This document shows, piece by piece, positions 1 to 7,315 of a stretch of 32,005 bases of DNA (position 1 is the first letter of the stretch; each line of letters begins with the position of its first letter). The position numbers and the translations under genes were made by a program. The notes below the pieces were generated by a model. That model saw only the letters and a list, made by a program, of their open reading frames with translations, ran no database searches and was not told the origin of the DNA. The stretch spans positions 1 through 32,005 of the forward strand of contig DKPN01000029.1 in NCBI GenBank assembly GCA_002471195.1, in the 5' to 3' direction. The stretch is from Bacteroides sp. UBA7333. GTDB taxonomy: Bacteria > Bacteroidota > Bacteroidia > Bacteroidales > Bacteroidaceae.

Positions 1-293
1 TTGTCTCGTGAAAAGATATGCACTGCTTTTTTTAGAATTTCATTTTCCAACTCAAGCTTGCGCATTTTTTCTTTTAGAACAACAAGCTCTTTTTCTTCTT
101 GTGTTAGCTTTTGAATGCCATTATCGGGAAAAGAGCCGTTTCCATATTCTTCGAACTCTTTTCGCCAAGGATAGATTAAATTACTGCGAATGCCAAGTTC
201 TCTGGCCAATTGACTTACATGCTTTCGCTCATAGCTTAATTTGACCACATGTTCTTTAAAGCTGCGATTATAATGTGTACGTTCTTTTTCCAT
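1..293 (-). CDS. IS3-family transposase OrfA, partial
   Basis: The frame is open from ATG at 293 to the window edge, giving 97 residues. It begins MEKERTHYNRSFKEHVVKLS and contains a helix-turn-helix (SQLARELGIRSNLIYPWRKE, about residues 27-46). A leucine-zipper-like helix follows (about residues 68-90, with KLTQEEKELVVLKEK and LELENEILKKAV). This is the usual plan of OrfA in the IS3 family (IS150 group), whose product binds the IS ends and is fused to the OrfB integrase by -1 frameshifting. OrfA is normally about 100 residues, so only its last few residues and OrfB are missing. No stop codon is seen, so the frameshift site must lie outside. Confidence 0.85.
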   Translation of the reverse strand, partial: MEKERTHYNRSFKEHVVKLSYERKHVSQLARELGIRSNLIYPWRKEFEEYGNGSFPDNGIQKLTQEEKELVVLKEKMRKLELENEILKKAVHIFSRD

Positions 294-352
294 TCTGCAA
301 AATTAAGTTTTTTCACTCTTAATCTAATGTCCGAACAAAGTTAGCAACTCCA
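1..352 (-). mobile_element. IS3-family insertion sequence, partial (upstream end)
   Basis: This is the 5' part of an IS3-family element on the minus strand, cut by the window edge. It contains the start of an OrfA-type transposase gene and about 55 bases of leader. The minus-strand sequence just outside the gene begins TGGAGTTGCTAACTTTG at 352, a plausible terminal inverted repeat beginning with TG as IS3 elements do. The other end and OrfB lie outside the window, so neither the repeat nor a target duplication can be confirmed. The exact boundary (346-352) is inferred. Confidence 0.65.
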
Positions 353-1010
353 GGAGCTTTTAGATAGCTTTCTCATGACTTTAAGGCATAAAAAAGTATC
401 GTAAAACCTTGATTTTATATACTTAGCTTATTTCAGTGGTCATTTGTCTGTGACCTCAGCGGAGGAATTTGTACAAATTCAGAAACGGGTTAAACCAGTT
501 TACACAAAAATAGGATAAATAAGAAACATGGGATAAATATAGAAATTCATAAATGTAGTGTCGAATAGGCCCAAAAAGTTATAGGTTAGATGCCATGTGT
601 GGAGAGTATGAGAATGGCATTGAAAATAATGGACATTTACAGAAAATAACTCATTCTTGTCAAGAGGCAAAACGCTAAAATTTATAGATATATAACATTA
701 GAAAGAGAATAAAACTCTATTCAGAACAATAAAGTGTCTTTTTAGAGTAAATCAGTGAGTGATCTGGATATCTCTAGGAGATAAGGATCATATTGCGGTG
801 AGATATCCGATTATCTCTAAGAGTTATCCGATTATCTCACTGCAATATTGAAAGTTACACCGGCTCACAACGCACACAAAAGGGGATGAATCGAACAAAA
901 AAAGAGTGAAGAAACAGACGCTCTCCACTCTTTAATGCAATTGAACCTTATTCATGATTCATGACACAAATATAAAAATTCAATACCGAATAAACAAGCA
1001 AAATTACACG
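353..1010. other. Gene-free region with a palindromic repeat cluster
   Basis: No convincing reading frame or RNA gene is seen between the IS end and the clostripain gene. The notable content is a repeat cluster at 769-848, listed separately. An 8-base inverted repeat (AAAGAGTG at 901-908 and CACTCTTT at 926-933) could be a weak terminator. The stretch may be DNA disturbed by the IS insertion, but that is inference. Confidence 0.5.
769..848. repeat. Cluster of direct and inverted repeats (TATCTC/GAGATA units)
   Basis: Arms ATATTGCGGTGAGATA (790-805) and TATCTCACTGCAATAT (833-848) pair over 16 bases with one G-T wobble. Between and overlapping them a 14-base direct repeat TATCCGATTATCTC occurs at 804-817 and 825-838. 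A smaller palindrome TATCTC/GAGATA (769-774 and 778-783) lies just upstream. The unit TATCTC or its complement thus occurs five times in 80 bases. This could be a protein-binding array, a structured RNA, or a repetitive extragenic palindrome. Nothing in the context decides. Confidence 0.6.
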
Positions 1011-1015
1011 TGATG

Positions 1016-1047
1016 AAAAAAAAGAGGTCAACCGTGGTGATTGACCT
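1016..1047 (-). terminator. Rho-independent terminator of the C11 peptidase gene
   Basis: On the minus strand, AGGTCAA (1047-1041) pairs with TTGACCT (1031-1025) and is followed by C and a run of eight T (1023-1016). It lies about 30 bases beyond the stop of the clostripain-like gene. Confidence 0.8.
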
Positions 1048-1075
1048 ATGAATATATGATAAGCTATTTAAAGAT

Positions 1076-2257
1076 CTACCAATAATTATTTAAGCCTGCT
1101 GCTTTATACCATTCCATATTTTGATAATATGCATTCCATTTTGTAAACGATGAGTTGGGAAGATAACAACCAATGCCGGAATAAAAAACCGGATTAATAT
1201 TTACAATAAAATATTCATTTACGTAGTCTTTAAAAATCACGACTTTATTTAATTGCTCTAACCAATAGGCCGGAATAGTCGAATCAGTGATTGTGTCGAG
1301 TACCCTACAGAAATCATAAGTAGAGTTAGATAAAGAACTGCGAGCATAACCACAATCGCGCTGAAGGAAGTTTAGGAGGGAAGAATTAAATATATCCATT
1401 CTATCAGAATATTGATTAAAAACAGAACGAGTACAAGATGCAAAGGCATCAAGTTCTGATGTTTTTACAACAGCTATGGTTGCCCATTTATAAGTCTGAT
1501 TTTTATAGAATTGAATATATTCTTGCGCTATAGATATGGCAACTTTTTCCTTATTCTCATGCGATAACAAATGCTTTGTTATATTTTCATAAGGAAAACC
1601 TTGAGATAACACTTCAGCCGGAGATACAATTAAATAATCCGTCGTATTGCGTAATTCGTATACAACCTCTATTTGAGACATCAAACAAGCATCCATCAAT
1701 ATATAATCGAAATAAAGATCCGACTCGATCAAGGCTTTGGTTAGAACAGGGATTTCCATATGTTGTCCATTATCATCACCAAAAGAACGTGTCCGACTAG
1801 TATTAGCAGGCAACCAGCCTGTAGCGTGAGATCCCATAATTAAACCATAACTTTTTGCTGGCGCAAGTTTTTTAGTATCGTTAAGAACCATTTCCACCAC
1901 CTCTTGAGAACAAGAATTTTGATCGGCATAATTTTTAAGAACGATACGTTCGCTCACCCCTCCCTTACCATCTACAGTATATTTGAATAATATAGGAGTA
2001 GATGAGACTTTTCGATCGCCAGTTCCACCATCCCAATAAAATACAAATTCACCGGGAGTTGTTGCATATTGAAGTCCTTTTTCAACAGAAACGATATTAC
2101 TATACAGATCGTAACTAATATTATTGTCAGCTACGAGATACATTAAAACTGTCTTTAAATTATCCTCATTTCTAGGTGTGTCATGTTCATCTTTATTACA
2201 TCCCCAAAAAGCTATTATACAGAATATTATTAATAGGTATTTTTTCATTGTATTCAT
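1076..2257 (-). CDS. Clostripain-related cysteine peptidase (family C11), lipoprotein
   Basis: The 393-residue protein has a lipoprotein signal (hydrophobic residues 7-18, lipobox FWGC, acceptor Cys20), so it should be anchored in the outer membrane or periplasm. Family C11 peptidases (clostripain, PmC11) use a His/Cys dyad and usually cut after Arg or Lys. Here the dyad is His144 in GSHATGW and Cys191 in LMDACLMSQIEVVYEL. The preceding LMYLVADNNIS segment (residues 38-48) is also typical. The substrate cannot be told. A second in-frame ATG (M4, 2248) gives a more usual signal peptide start (MKKYLLIIF) and may be the true start. The next gene upstream on the same strand ends 77 bases away, with a weak hairpin between, so partial co-transcription is possible. 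It is followed by a good terminator. Confidence 0.88.
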   Translation of the reverse strand: MNTMKKYLLIIFCIIAFWGCNKDEHDTPRNEDNLKTVLMYLVADNNISYDLYSNIVSVEKGLQYATTPGEFVFYWDGGTGDRKVSSTPILFKYTVDGKGGVSERIVLKNYADQNSCSQEVVEMVLNDTKKLAPAKSYGLIMGSHATGWLPANTSRTRSFGDDNGQHMEIPVLTKALIESDLYFDYILMDACLMSQIEVVYELRNTTDYLIVSPAEVLSQGFPYENITKHLLSHENKEKVAISIAQEYIQFYKNQTYKWATIAVVKTSELDAFASCTRSVFNQYSDRMDIFNSSLLNFLQRDCGYARSSLSNSTYDFCRVLDTITDSTIPAYWLEQLNKVVIFKDYVNEYFIVNINPVFYSGIGCYLPNSSFTKWNAYYQNMEWYKAAGLNNYW

Positions 2258-2286
2258 TTATCAATTAACAACATCGTAATTATCAA

Positions 2287-2322
2287 AATAGGGGAAAGAT
2301 ATATGCATATCCCTCCCCTATT
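2287..2322 (-). terminator. Hairpin, possible weak terminator
   Basis: AATAGGGG (2287-2294) and CCCCTATT (2315-2322) form an 8-base stem just downstream of the small exported protein gene on the minus strand. It is followed there by only a short T run, so it may attenuate rather than stop transcription into the C11 peptidase gene. Confidence 0.5.
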
Positions 2323-2334
2323 CGCTATTCTTTC

Positions 2335-2742
2335 TTAATCATTCTCAGGTTTAACAAAGTGGAACTGATCGACTGTTAGCAACTCTAAAGATATTGATTT
2401 ATTTTTTTTGTATTTAGTGATTAAATTAGTAAACTCTTTATCGAGCTTTTTCTTATTTTCAGAAAAATAGATCATACACATTCTATTGGGCTGATTTCTT
2501 TGATACTCCAAATAGTTTTTTAATTGATAACTATAGGTTTCTCTCTGAGGTAAAAAACCATTTTTATCTAAATGTACACTATCAAGCAGTTGTACATTTG
2601 TATAATAAATTACAGTATCAGTGAATGAGGCAGATACCCCAAAGGCATAAACCGGTTTTTCTTTATCTTTTTTCTTTAATGAAAATGCCGAACACATAGT
2701 AAAAACTAAGGCTACTGATAATAATATTTTAAAATACTTCAT
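2335..2742 (-). CDS. Small exported protein of unknown function
   Basis: The protein has 135 residues. The first about 20 (MKYFKILLSVALVFTMCSAF) form a signal peptide. MCSAF could be read as a lipobox, but cleavage by signal peptidase I after CSA is equally plausible. The mature part is basic and soluble (KKKDKEKP at 23-30) with alternating predicted strands and helices, for example YAFGVSASFTDTVIYYTN, and a Lys-rich helix at about 96-115. No family is recognised. The pattern recalls small secreted proteins found beside primary sigma factor genes in Bacteroidales, but this link is from memory. A TAACTTTG -7 element (2775-2768) lies 26-33 bases before the ATG, directly after the sigma-factor terminator, so the gene has its own promoter. 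Confidence 0.75.
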   Translation of the reverse strand: MKYFKILLSVALVFTMCSAFSLKKKDKEKPVYAFGVSASFTDTVIYYTNVQLLDSVHLDKNGFLPQRETYSYQLKNYLEYQRNQPNRMCMIYFSENKKKLDKEFTNLITKYKKNKSISLELLTVDQFHFVKPEND

Positions 2743-2767
2743 ATTAGTTGTTATAAATTTAATGAGG

Positions 2768-2775
2768 CAAAGTTA
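2768..2775 (-). promoter_or_regulatory. Bacteroidota -7 promoter element for the small exported protein
   Basis: CAAAGTTA on the plus strand reads TAACTTTG on the minus strand, an exact TAnnTTTG match. It lies 26 bases before the ATG at 2742 and directly after the T tail of the rpoD terminator. Confidence 0.65.
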
Positions 2776-2781
2776 ACAAAA

Positions 2782-2816
2782 AACCGACCCTATCCTAAAG
2801 ATAGAGTCGGTTTTTT
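2782..2816 (-). terminator. Terminator of rpoD (hairpin with T runs on both sides)
   Basis: AACCGACCCTAT (2782-2793) pairs with ATAGAGTCGGTT (2801-2812) with one mismatch. Runs of A before and T after make it able to act in both directions. It lies 34 bases beyond the rpoD stop. Confidence 0.85.
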
Positions 2817-2849
2817 ATTTCTTTTTTGTCGAAAATTGATATTATCGTC

Positions 2850-3710
2850 TTATCCCAAGTACGATTTGAGCAATTTGCTACGATTACTTTGTCTTAATCT
2901 TCTGATTGCTTTTTCTTTAATCTGACGAACGCGCTCACGGGTGAGGCCAAATTTATCGCCGATTTCTTCTAATGTCATTTCTTGTTGACCGATACCGAAA
3001 AACATCTGTATGATTTCTTTTTCACGTTCGGTTAGCGTAGAAAGAGCTCTATCAATTTCCCTCGCAAGAGACTCATTAACCAAAGAGCGGTCTGCCATTG
3101 GAGAATCATCATTCACCAAAACATCCAACAAGCTGTTATCTTCACCTTCGACAAATGGAGCATCCACTGAAATATGTCTTCCTGATACCTTTAACGTATC
3201 AGAGATTTTATCTACTGGAATCTCAAGTTCATCGGCTAATTCTTCAGGAGAAGGACGTCGTTCGTTTTCTTGCTCAAATTTAGAGAAGGCTTTACTAATT
3301 TTGTTTAGCGAACCCACTTGATTTAGAGGCAAACGTACGATACGTGATTGTTCAGCCAAAGCTTGCAAGATAGATTGGCGAATCCACCATACCGCATAAC
3401 TGATAAATTTAAAACCACGCGTTTCATCAAATTTTTCTGCAGCCTTGATCAAACCTAAATTTCCTTCATTAATAAGGTCAGGTAAGCTTAATCCCTGATT
3501 CTGATACTGCTTGGCAACAGAAACCACGAAACGAAGGTTTGCTCGCGTTAGTTTTTCTAATGCGATACGGTCACCCTTACGTATTCGTTGAGCCAATTCA
3601 ACTTCTTCTTCTACAGTTATAAGGTCTTCACGACCTATTTCTTGTAAATACTTGTCAAGAGAAGCGCTCTCTCTGTTAGTGATACTTTTAGTAATCTTAA
3701 GTTGTCTCAT
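2850..3710 (-). CDS. rpoD: RNA polymerase primary sigma factor (sigma-70 type, short Bacteroidota form)
   Basis: This 286-residue protein directs RNA polymerase to housekeeping promoters. Region 1.2 is at about 17-50 (SLDKYLQEIGREDLITVEEE). Region 2 at about 55-125 includes the core-binding motif DLINEGNLGLIKAAEKFD and the -10 recognition and melting segment GFKFISYAVWWIRQSI. Region 3 is at about 140-200, and region 4 has its helix-turn-helix at about 246-265 (TLEEIGDKFGLTRERVRQI). It lacks region 1.1 and the non-conserved insertion of the E. coli protein. This is the known form in Bacteroidota (about 286 residues), whose promoters use TTG/TAnnTTTG in place of -35/-10 boxes. Such elements occur before many genes here. 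The gene has its own promoter and terminator. Confidence 0.96.
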   Translation of the reverse strand: MRQLKITKSITNRESASLDKYLQEIGREDLITVEEEVELAQRIRKGDRIALEKLTRANLRFVVSVAKQYQNQGLSLPDLINEGNLGLIKAAEKFDETRGFKFISYAVWWIRQSILQALAEQSRIVRLPLNQVGSLNKISKAFSKFEQENERRPSPEELADELEIPVDKISDTLKVSGRHISVDAPFVEGEDNSLLDVLVNDDSPMADRSLVNESLAREIDRALSTLTEREKEIIQMFFGIGQQEMTLEEIGDKFGLTRERVRQIKEKAIRRLRQSNRSKLLKSYLG

Positions 3711-3733
3711 TCTTATAAAACAGATTTGGAGTG

Positions 3734-3741
3734 CAAAGTTA
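3734..3741 (-). promoter_or_regulatory. -7 promoter element of rpoD
   Basis: The minus strand reads TAACTTTG, an exact TAnnTTTG match, 24-31 bases before the rpoD start codon at 3710. Confidence 0.65.
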
Positions 3742-3808
3742 GTACAAAAATTTGTTGACTAACTATTTTAACGCAACTTTTTCCACATTATTATTGAAAT
3801 AAGAAAAC

Positions 3809-3847
3809 AAAAAGAGCATCAACTAGTTGAATGTCGATGCTCTTTTT
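3809..3847 (-). terminator. Terminator of htrA (perfect 12-base stem)
   Basis: AAAAAGAGCATC (3809-3820) and GATGCTCTTTTT (3836-3847) are perfectly complementary with a 15-base loop. On the minus strand the stem ends in a T run. It lies about 75 bases beyond the htrA stop. Confidence 0.85.
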
Positions 3848-3920
3848 CTATTTTGTTAGCTTTATTTAGATTTAGAATGATATTCCATTACCAATCTACC
3901 AAAGGATAATTGTTTTTATA

Positions 3921-5450
3921 TTATTCTTGAGTCAGATCTACTGCATAATAACCACGTTTTCCAGAAGGGAATATACCAGATAAAAATAGAACTTGATTTG
4001 GTGATTTCACTGCTGCTTTTAAAACATTTTCAAGATCGGAGACAGTACGCAACGGCTGATCATTAGCTTTAAGAATTATAAAGCCTTTACGAATTCCGGC
4101 ATCAGCCATTTTTCCACCATTAACGCCGGTAACTTGAATTCCGTAACCTAAGTTCAATTGTTTCTTAATATCATCAGGCAATTCTTTGAAAGCTGCACCT
4201 AAAATATCCATACCTGCATCTTTCACAATTTTAGTGTTACCTTGCTCGTTTTTCAAAACCAGATTTACGTTTTTATCCTTCTTGCTACGAACCAATTTTA
4301 CTGTAACTTTATCGCCCGGACGATGCTGTGCTAAAGCTTCTTGCAAGTCGGCAAAACTATTTACTTTTTTATCATCAATTCCTACAATAACATCGTCGAC
4401 TTTAATATCTGATTCCGCTGCCGAACCACCATCAACGATTTCGCGCACCCATACTCCACCGGTTACACCAAACTCTTTGGCTTTATCTCGTAGTGTCGTA
4501 CCAGTATTATCTATCTGTTGTTGATCCTCCATTAAGTTACCTCCCAAAGAAGCACCTTTAATACCAAGCAATGCTCTTTGCACAGTTCCAAACTCTTTTA
4601 AATCCGAAATAATCTTGGTCATAATGGTGGTTGGAATAGCAAATCCATAACCAGCATATGCACCTGTTGGTGAAGACAATACGGAGTTAATACCTACCAA
4701 CTCGCCTTTTGCATTAACCAATGCACCTCCACTATTACCTTGGTTAATAGCGGCATCAGTCTGAATAAATGACTCTATACCTCCATTGTAAACACCAAGA
4801 GAACGTGCTTTTGCACTAACAATACCTGCTGTAACAGTAGAATTTAAGTTGAATGGATTTCCAACTGCCAATACCCACTCACCAACTTTCAAATTGTCAG
4901 AATTTCCAATAGGAATAATGGGTAAATCATCACTAGACTGAATTTTAATCAATGCCAAGTCAGTGCTAGGATCAGCGCCTACTAAGCGCCCCTTAAACTC
5001 TCTATTATCATTTAATTTAACCGTAATTTCATCAGCACCATCAATCACATGATTATTGGTTACAATATAACCATCCTTTGACAATATTACTCCTGAACCA
5101 AATCCAACCCTAGGCTGCATTTGTTGTTGTCCACGACCACGACCTCCAAAGAAATACTCGAAAATATCAGTGGGAGCTTGCATCGATTGGGCTTTGGCTT
5201 GTTGTGTAGATTGTATGTGCACTACAGCATGAAGCGAGTTCTCGGCAGCTTGAGTCAAATCGACTGGTTGTGATGCGCCGCTAAAGCTCGCCATTTTTAA
5301 ATTTGAATTTAGAAAAGAAGTCTCATTTGAAGCAACAGATTGATTCTGCATGAATGTTTGTGACATTTTATAAGTAGTAATACCTGCAACACCAGCACTC
5401 AACAATACTATTGCTGTGACACCTAAACCTTTTTTAATTGCTTGATTCAT
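3921..5450 (-). CDS. htrA: HtrA/DegP-family periplasmic serine protease with two PDZ domains
   Basis: The 509-residue protein starts with a membrane-spanning or signal segment (residues 8-26). The trypsin-like domain carries the catalytic triad His134 (IVTNNHVIDGAD), Asp164 (DPSTDLALIKI) and Ser240 (NQGNSGGALVN). A Gly/Gln/Arg-rich surface loop (GGRGRGQQQMQPR, about 102-114) sits just before the protease core, as in the DegP LA loop. PDZ1 lies at about 290-400 and PDZ2 at about 415-505. DegP-type enzymes degrade or refold misfolded envelope proteins. The signal segment lacks a clear cleavage site, so it may be a membrane anchor. It is a single-gene unit between two terminators, immediately upstream of rpoD in the same orientation. 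Confidence 0.95.
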   Translation of the reverse strand: MNQAIKKGLGVTAIVLLSAGVAGITTYKMSQTFMQNQSVASNETSFLNSNLKMASFSGASQPVDLTQAAENSLHAVVHIQSTQQAKAQSMQAPTDIFEYFFGGRGRGQQQMQPRVGFGSGVILSKDGYIVTNNHVIDGADEITVKLNDNREFKGRLVGADPSTDLALIKIQSSDDLPIIPIGNSDNLKVGEWVLAVGNPFNLNSTVTAGIVSAKARSLGVYNGGIESFIQTDAAINQGNSGGALVNAKGELVGINSVLSSPTGAYAGYGFAIPTTIMTKIISDLKEFGTVQRALLGIKGASLGGNLMEDQQQIDNTGTTLRDKAKEFGVTGGVWVREIVDGGSAAESDIKVDDVIVGIDDKKVNSFADLQEALAQHRPGDKVTVKLVRSKKDKNVNLVLKNEQGNTKIVKDAGMDILGAAFKELPDDIKKQLNLGYGIQVTGVNGGKMADAGIRKGFIILKANDQPLRTVSDLENVLKAAVKSPNQVLFLSGIFPSGKRGYYAVDLTQE

Positions 5451-5834
5451 ATGACTTATTATAAATTAGTTAATATCTCGATTTACATTTAACTTTATGA
5501 CGTTAAATTAAAAACAAATTCCATACGATGATTTTATTGACAAGCTATTTTTTTCACTTTTAACACTAATAGACAGACAGTTAACAGCGATTAACCCAAA
5601 TCAAGTAATAATTCACACTTATTGCATGATAATTAAGTAAATAAAAACTGCAATACTGACATATGTTATGTCAGTATTGCAGACTAAGAATCCTCATTAT
5701 CATATAAATGAGCGGTTATGATTATAAAATACAAACACGCACAAGAGGAGTTAAAGTTATTTTTTCATCAACTATACCCCCTTCGTTCTATCCAAATAGA
5801 TCATCATTAGATATCAGCCAACGAATAAACCGAA
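5451..5834. other. Intergenic region without a gene
   Basis: No reading frame is supported. It holds the upstream region of htrA, where no exact TAnnTTTG element was found, and one strong hairpin listed separately. The rest is AT-rich sequence with nothing recognised. Confidence 0.5.
5643..5682 (-). terminator. Strong hairpin, probable terminator of the NlpC/P60 gene
   Basis: CTGCAATACTGACATA (5648-5663) and TATGTCAGTATTGCAG (5667-5682) are perfectly complementary over 16 bases with a 3-base loop. On the minus strand the stem is followed by five T (5647-5643), and there is no T run on the other side. It therefore fits a terminator for the upstream minus-strand gene, although it lies 150 bases beyond that stop. 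Confidence 0.7.
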
Positions 5835-6812
5835 TTATTTATAAAAGGAATTGGTACGAGTAGTATTTATATCTTTATGAACATTCACAAATGGCAATAT
5901 CCGATTGGCATATAATAAGCGTTGAGTATTGTAAGAATCATATAAAGAATCATTTGTATCGAAACTACCAATATGCACATCTCCCATAGAATGAATAAAC
6001 CTTTTATTACCGATATAAAAACCAACATGCGAAACCTTATCCCTACTCCCATTTTCAGATTTACTACCAAAAAAAACTAAATCGCCAGGCTTCAAATTTG
6101 CATAATCAACATCAATATTAATTCGTTCGCCCACCAAAGCTTGTTGCCATGCATCACGAGGTATAATTATATCGTGCATAAAAAGAACAGTTCGAACAAA
6201 ACCACTACAATCTACCCCTTTTGAGGAGGTTCCTGCCCACAGATATGGAATACCAATCATTGTTTTGGCTGTATTGATTATACTTTCGGCATCTTGATTC
6301 AAATCGTTTTGCCAAATAAGTTCAGGAGTAGCTATCAGATTTGAAACATAACCGTGTCTACCATCGGGATACTCAACTTTATAATAACGATCGAATGCGT
6401 TAAGCAGTTTTAAACGATTCCCAGCCACTACATCAGAAACAGGCTGTGAATTCTCATTAGGCTGTTCGTATACAAAACCATAATGAGATGTAATAACAAC
6501 TTTTGTTGCTCGATTCCACTCTTCTATTTTTTTTTTCGAAACAGGTACAATTACTTTTCGATGCACCCATCCCGAATAACTATCTGGAGTTTCTATATGA
6601 TACCAACCTTTAAAGTTTAAAACCTTAACAGGCATGCCCAACAAACCTTGCGACTCCATTCCTGAAGTAAATTTAGGTTCTTTTCGCATATTGCATACCG
6701 AAACATTAACAATTCCATATAAAGAATCATTTGCAAACGATATTGTTGGTGCAGCCTTTATAGAAAGACTGACAATCAGAGTCATAATCACATTTAATAG
6801 TTTTATTCGCAT
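5835..6812 (-). CDS. Exported NlpC/P60 peptidoglycan endopeptidase with SH3 domains
   Basis: The 325-residue protein has an N-terminal signal peptide (about residues 1-27). Two bacterial SH3-type domains follow (about 32-90, with GWYHIETPDSYSGWVH, and 104-160, with YYKVEYPDGRHGYVSN). The C-terminal NlpC/P60 domain is at about 172-310. The catalytic set is Cys202 (GVDCSGFV), His262 (KVSHVGFYIG) and His274 (RFIHSMG). The layout matches Bacteroides gamma-D-glutamyl-L-diamino acid endopeptidases, which cut murein stem peptides after L-Ala-gamma-D-Glu and serve recycling or remodelling. The last 20 or so residues extend past the fold. A TATCTTTG -7 element (6842-6835) lies 23 bases before the ATG. 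Confidence 0.92.
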   Translation of the reverse strand: MRIKLLNVIMTLIVSLSIKAAPTISFANDSLYGIVNVSVCNMRKEPKFTSGMESQGLLGMPVKVLNFKGWYHIETPDSYSGWVHRKVIVPVSKKKIEEWNRATKVVITSHYGFVYEQPNENSQPVSDVVAGNRLKLLNAFDRYYKVEYPDGRHGYVSNLIATPELIWQNDLNQDAESIINTAKTMIGIPYLWAGTSSKGVDCSGFVRTVLFMHDIIIPRDAWQQALVGERINIDVDYANLKPGDLVFFGSKSENGSRDKVSHVGFYIGNKRFIHSMGDVHIGSFDTNDSLYDSYNTQRLLYANRILPFVNVHKDINTTRTNSFYK

Positions 6813-6834
6813 CGCTTATCATTTTAGAATATAA

Positions 6835-6842
6835 CAAAGATA
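6835..6842 (-). promoter_or_regulatory. -7 promoter element of the NlpC/P60 gene
   Basis: The minus strand reads TATCTTTG, an exact TAnnTTTG match, 23-30 bases before the start codon at 6812. Confidence 0.6.
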
Positions 6843-6909
6843 AACGATTGCAAAAACATTACATATCAACTTTGTGTTTATTTTGTAGTATAAACTAAAA
6901 TATTTAGTC

Positions 6910-6917
6910 TATTTTTG
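6910..6917 (+). promoter_or_regulatory. -7 promoter element of rnpB
   Basis: TATTTTTG matches TAnnTTTG exactly. The predicted transcription start about 7 bases downstream (near 6924) coincides with the 5' end of RNase P RNA deduced from its P1 helix. A TTTG about 24 bases upstream (6882-6885) may serve as the -33 element. Confidence 0.7.
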
Positions 6918-6924
6918 TAGACTT

Positions 6925-7290
6925 AAAGCAGTAGACCGGTCTGTCGCGTGCATTATGCAGGAGGAAAGTCCGGGCAACATAGAGCATCCTACTTCCTAAC
7001 AGAAAGCTATTCGTGAGGGTAGAGTAACGTAGAAGAAAATAACCGCCTTGAGTGCTTGCACGAAAGGTAAGGGTGAGAAGGTGGGGTAAAAGCCTACCAG
7101 CCATACGGTGACGTATTGGGCTGTGCGTCTTAGGAGTTGTAAGGTCATGTATACCGGCGTTAAGAGAGCTGCTCGCTCCATTGTCGGAGGGTAGACCGCT
7201 AAAATGAAATGGTGACATTTCATTCAGATAAATGACAGACACTTTTTTTTTAAAGAAGAACAGAACCCGGCTTATAGGTCGACTGCTTTT
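6925..7290 (+). ncRNA. rnpB: RNase P RNA (bacterial type A)
   Basis: This is the catalytic RNA that matures the 5' ends of tRNAs. The conserved core is visible: GAGGAAAGTCCGGGC at 6961-6975 (P4 strand region), AGAGTAACGTAGAAG further in, and the 3' conserved block ACAGAACCCGGCTTATAGGT at 7260-7279. The ends form helix P1: AGCAGTAGACC (6927-6937) pairs with GGTCGACTGCT (7277-7287). The length of about 366 bases is normal. Reading frames across this region are incidental. The 3' end runs into TTTT after P1. YihY starts 26 bases beyond, so readthrough into it is possible. Confidence 0.95.
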
Positions 7291-7315
7291 ATTAATCTAA
7301 CAATTTCGGTCGTCG

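Noticed and set aside
6904..7242. Minus-strand frames of 112 and 75 codons between the NlpC gene and yihY
   Set aside because: They lie inside RNase P RNA, whose conserved core and P1 helix are clear.
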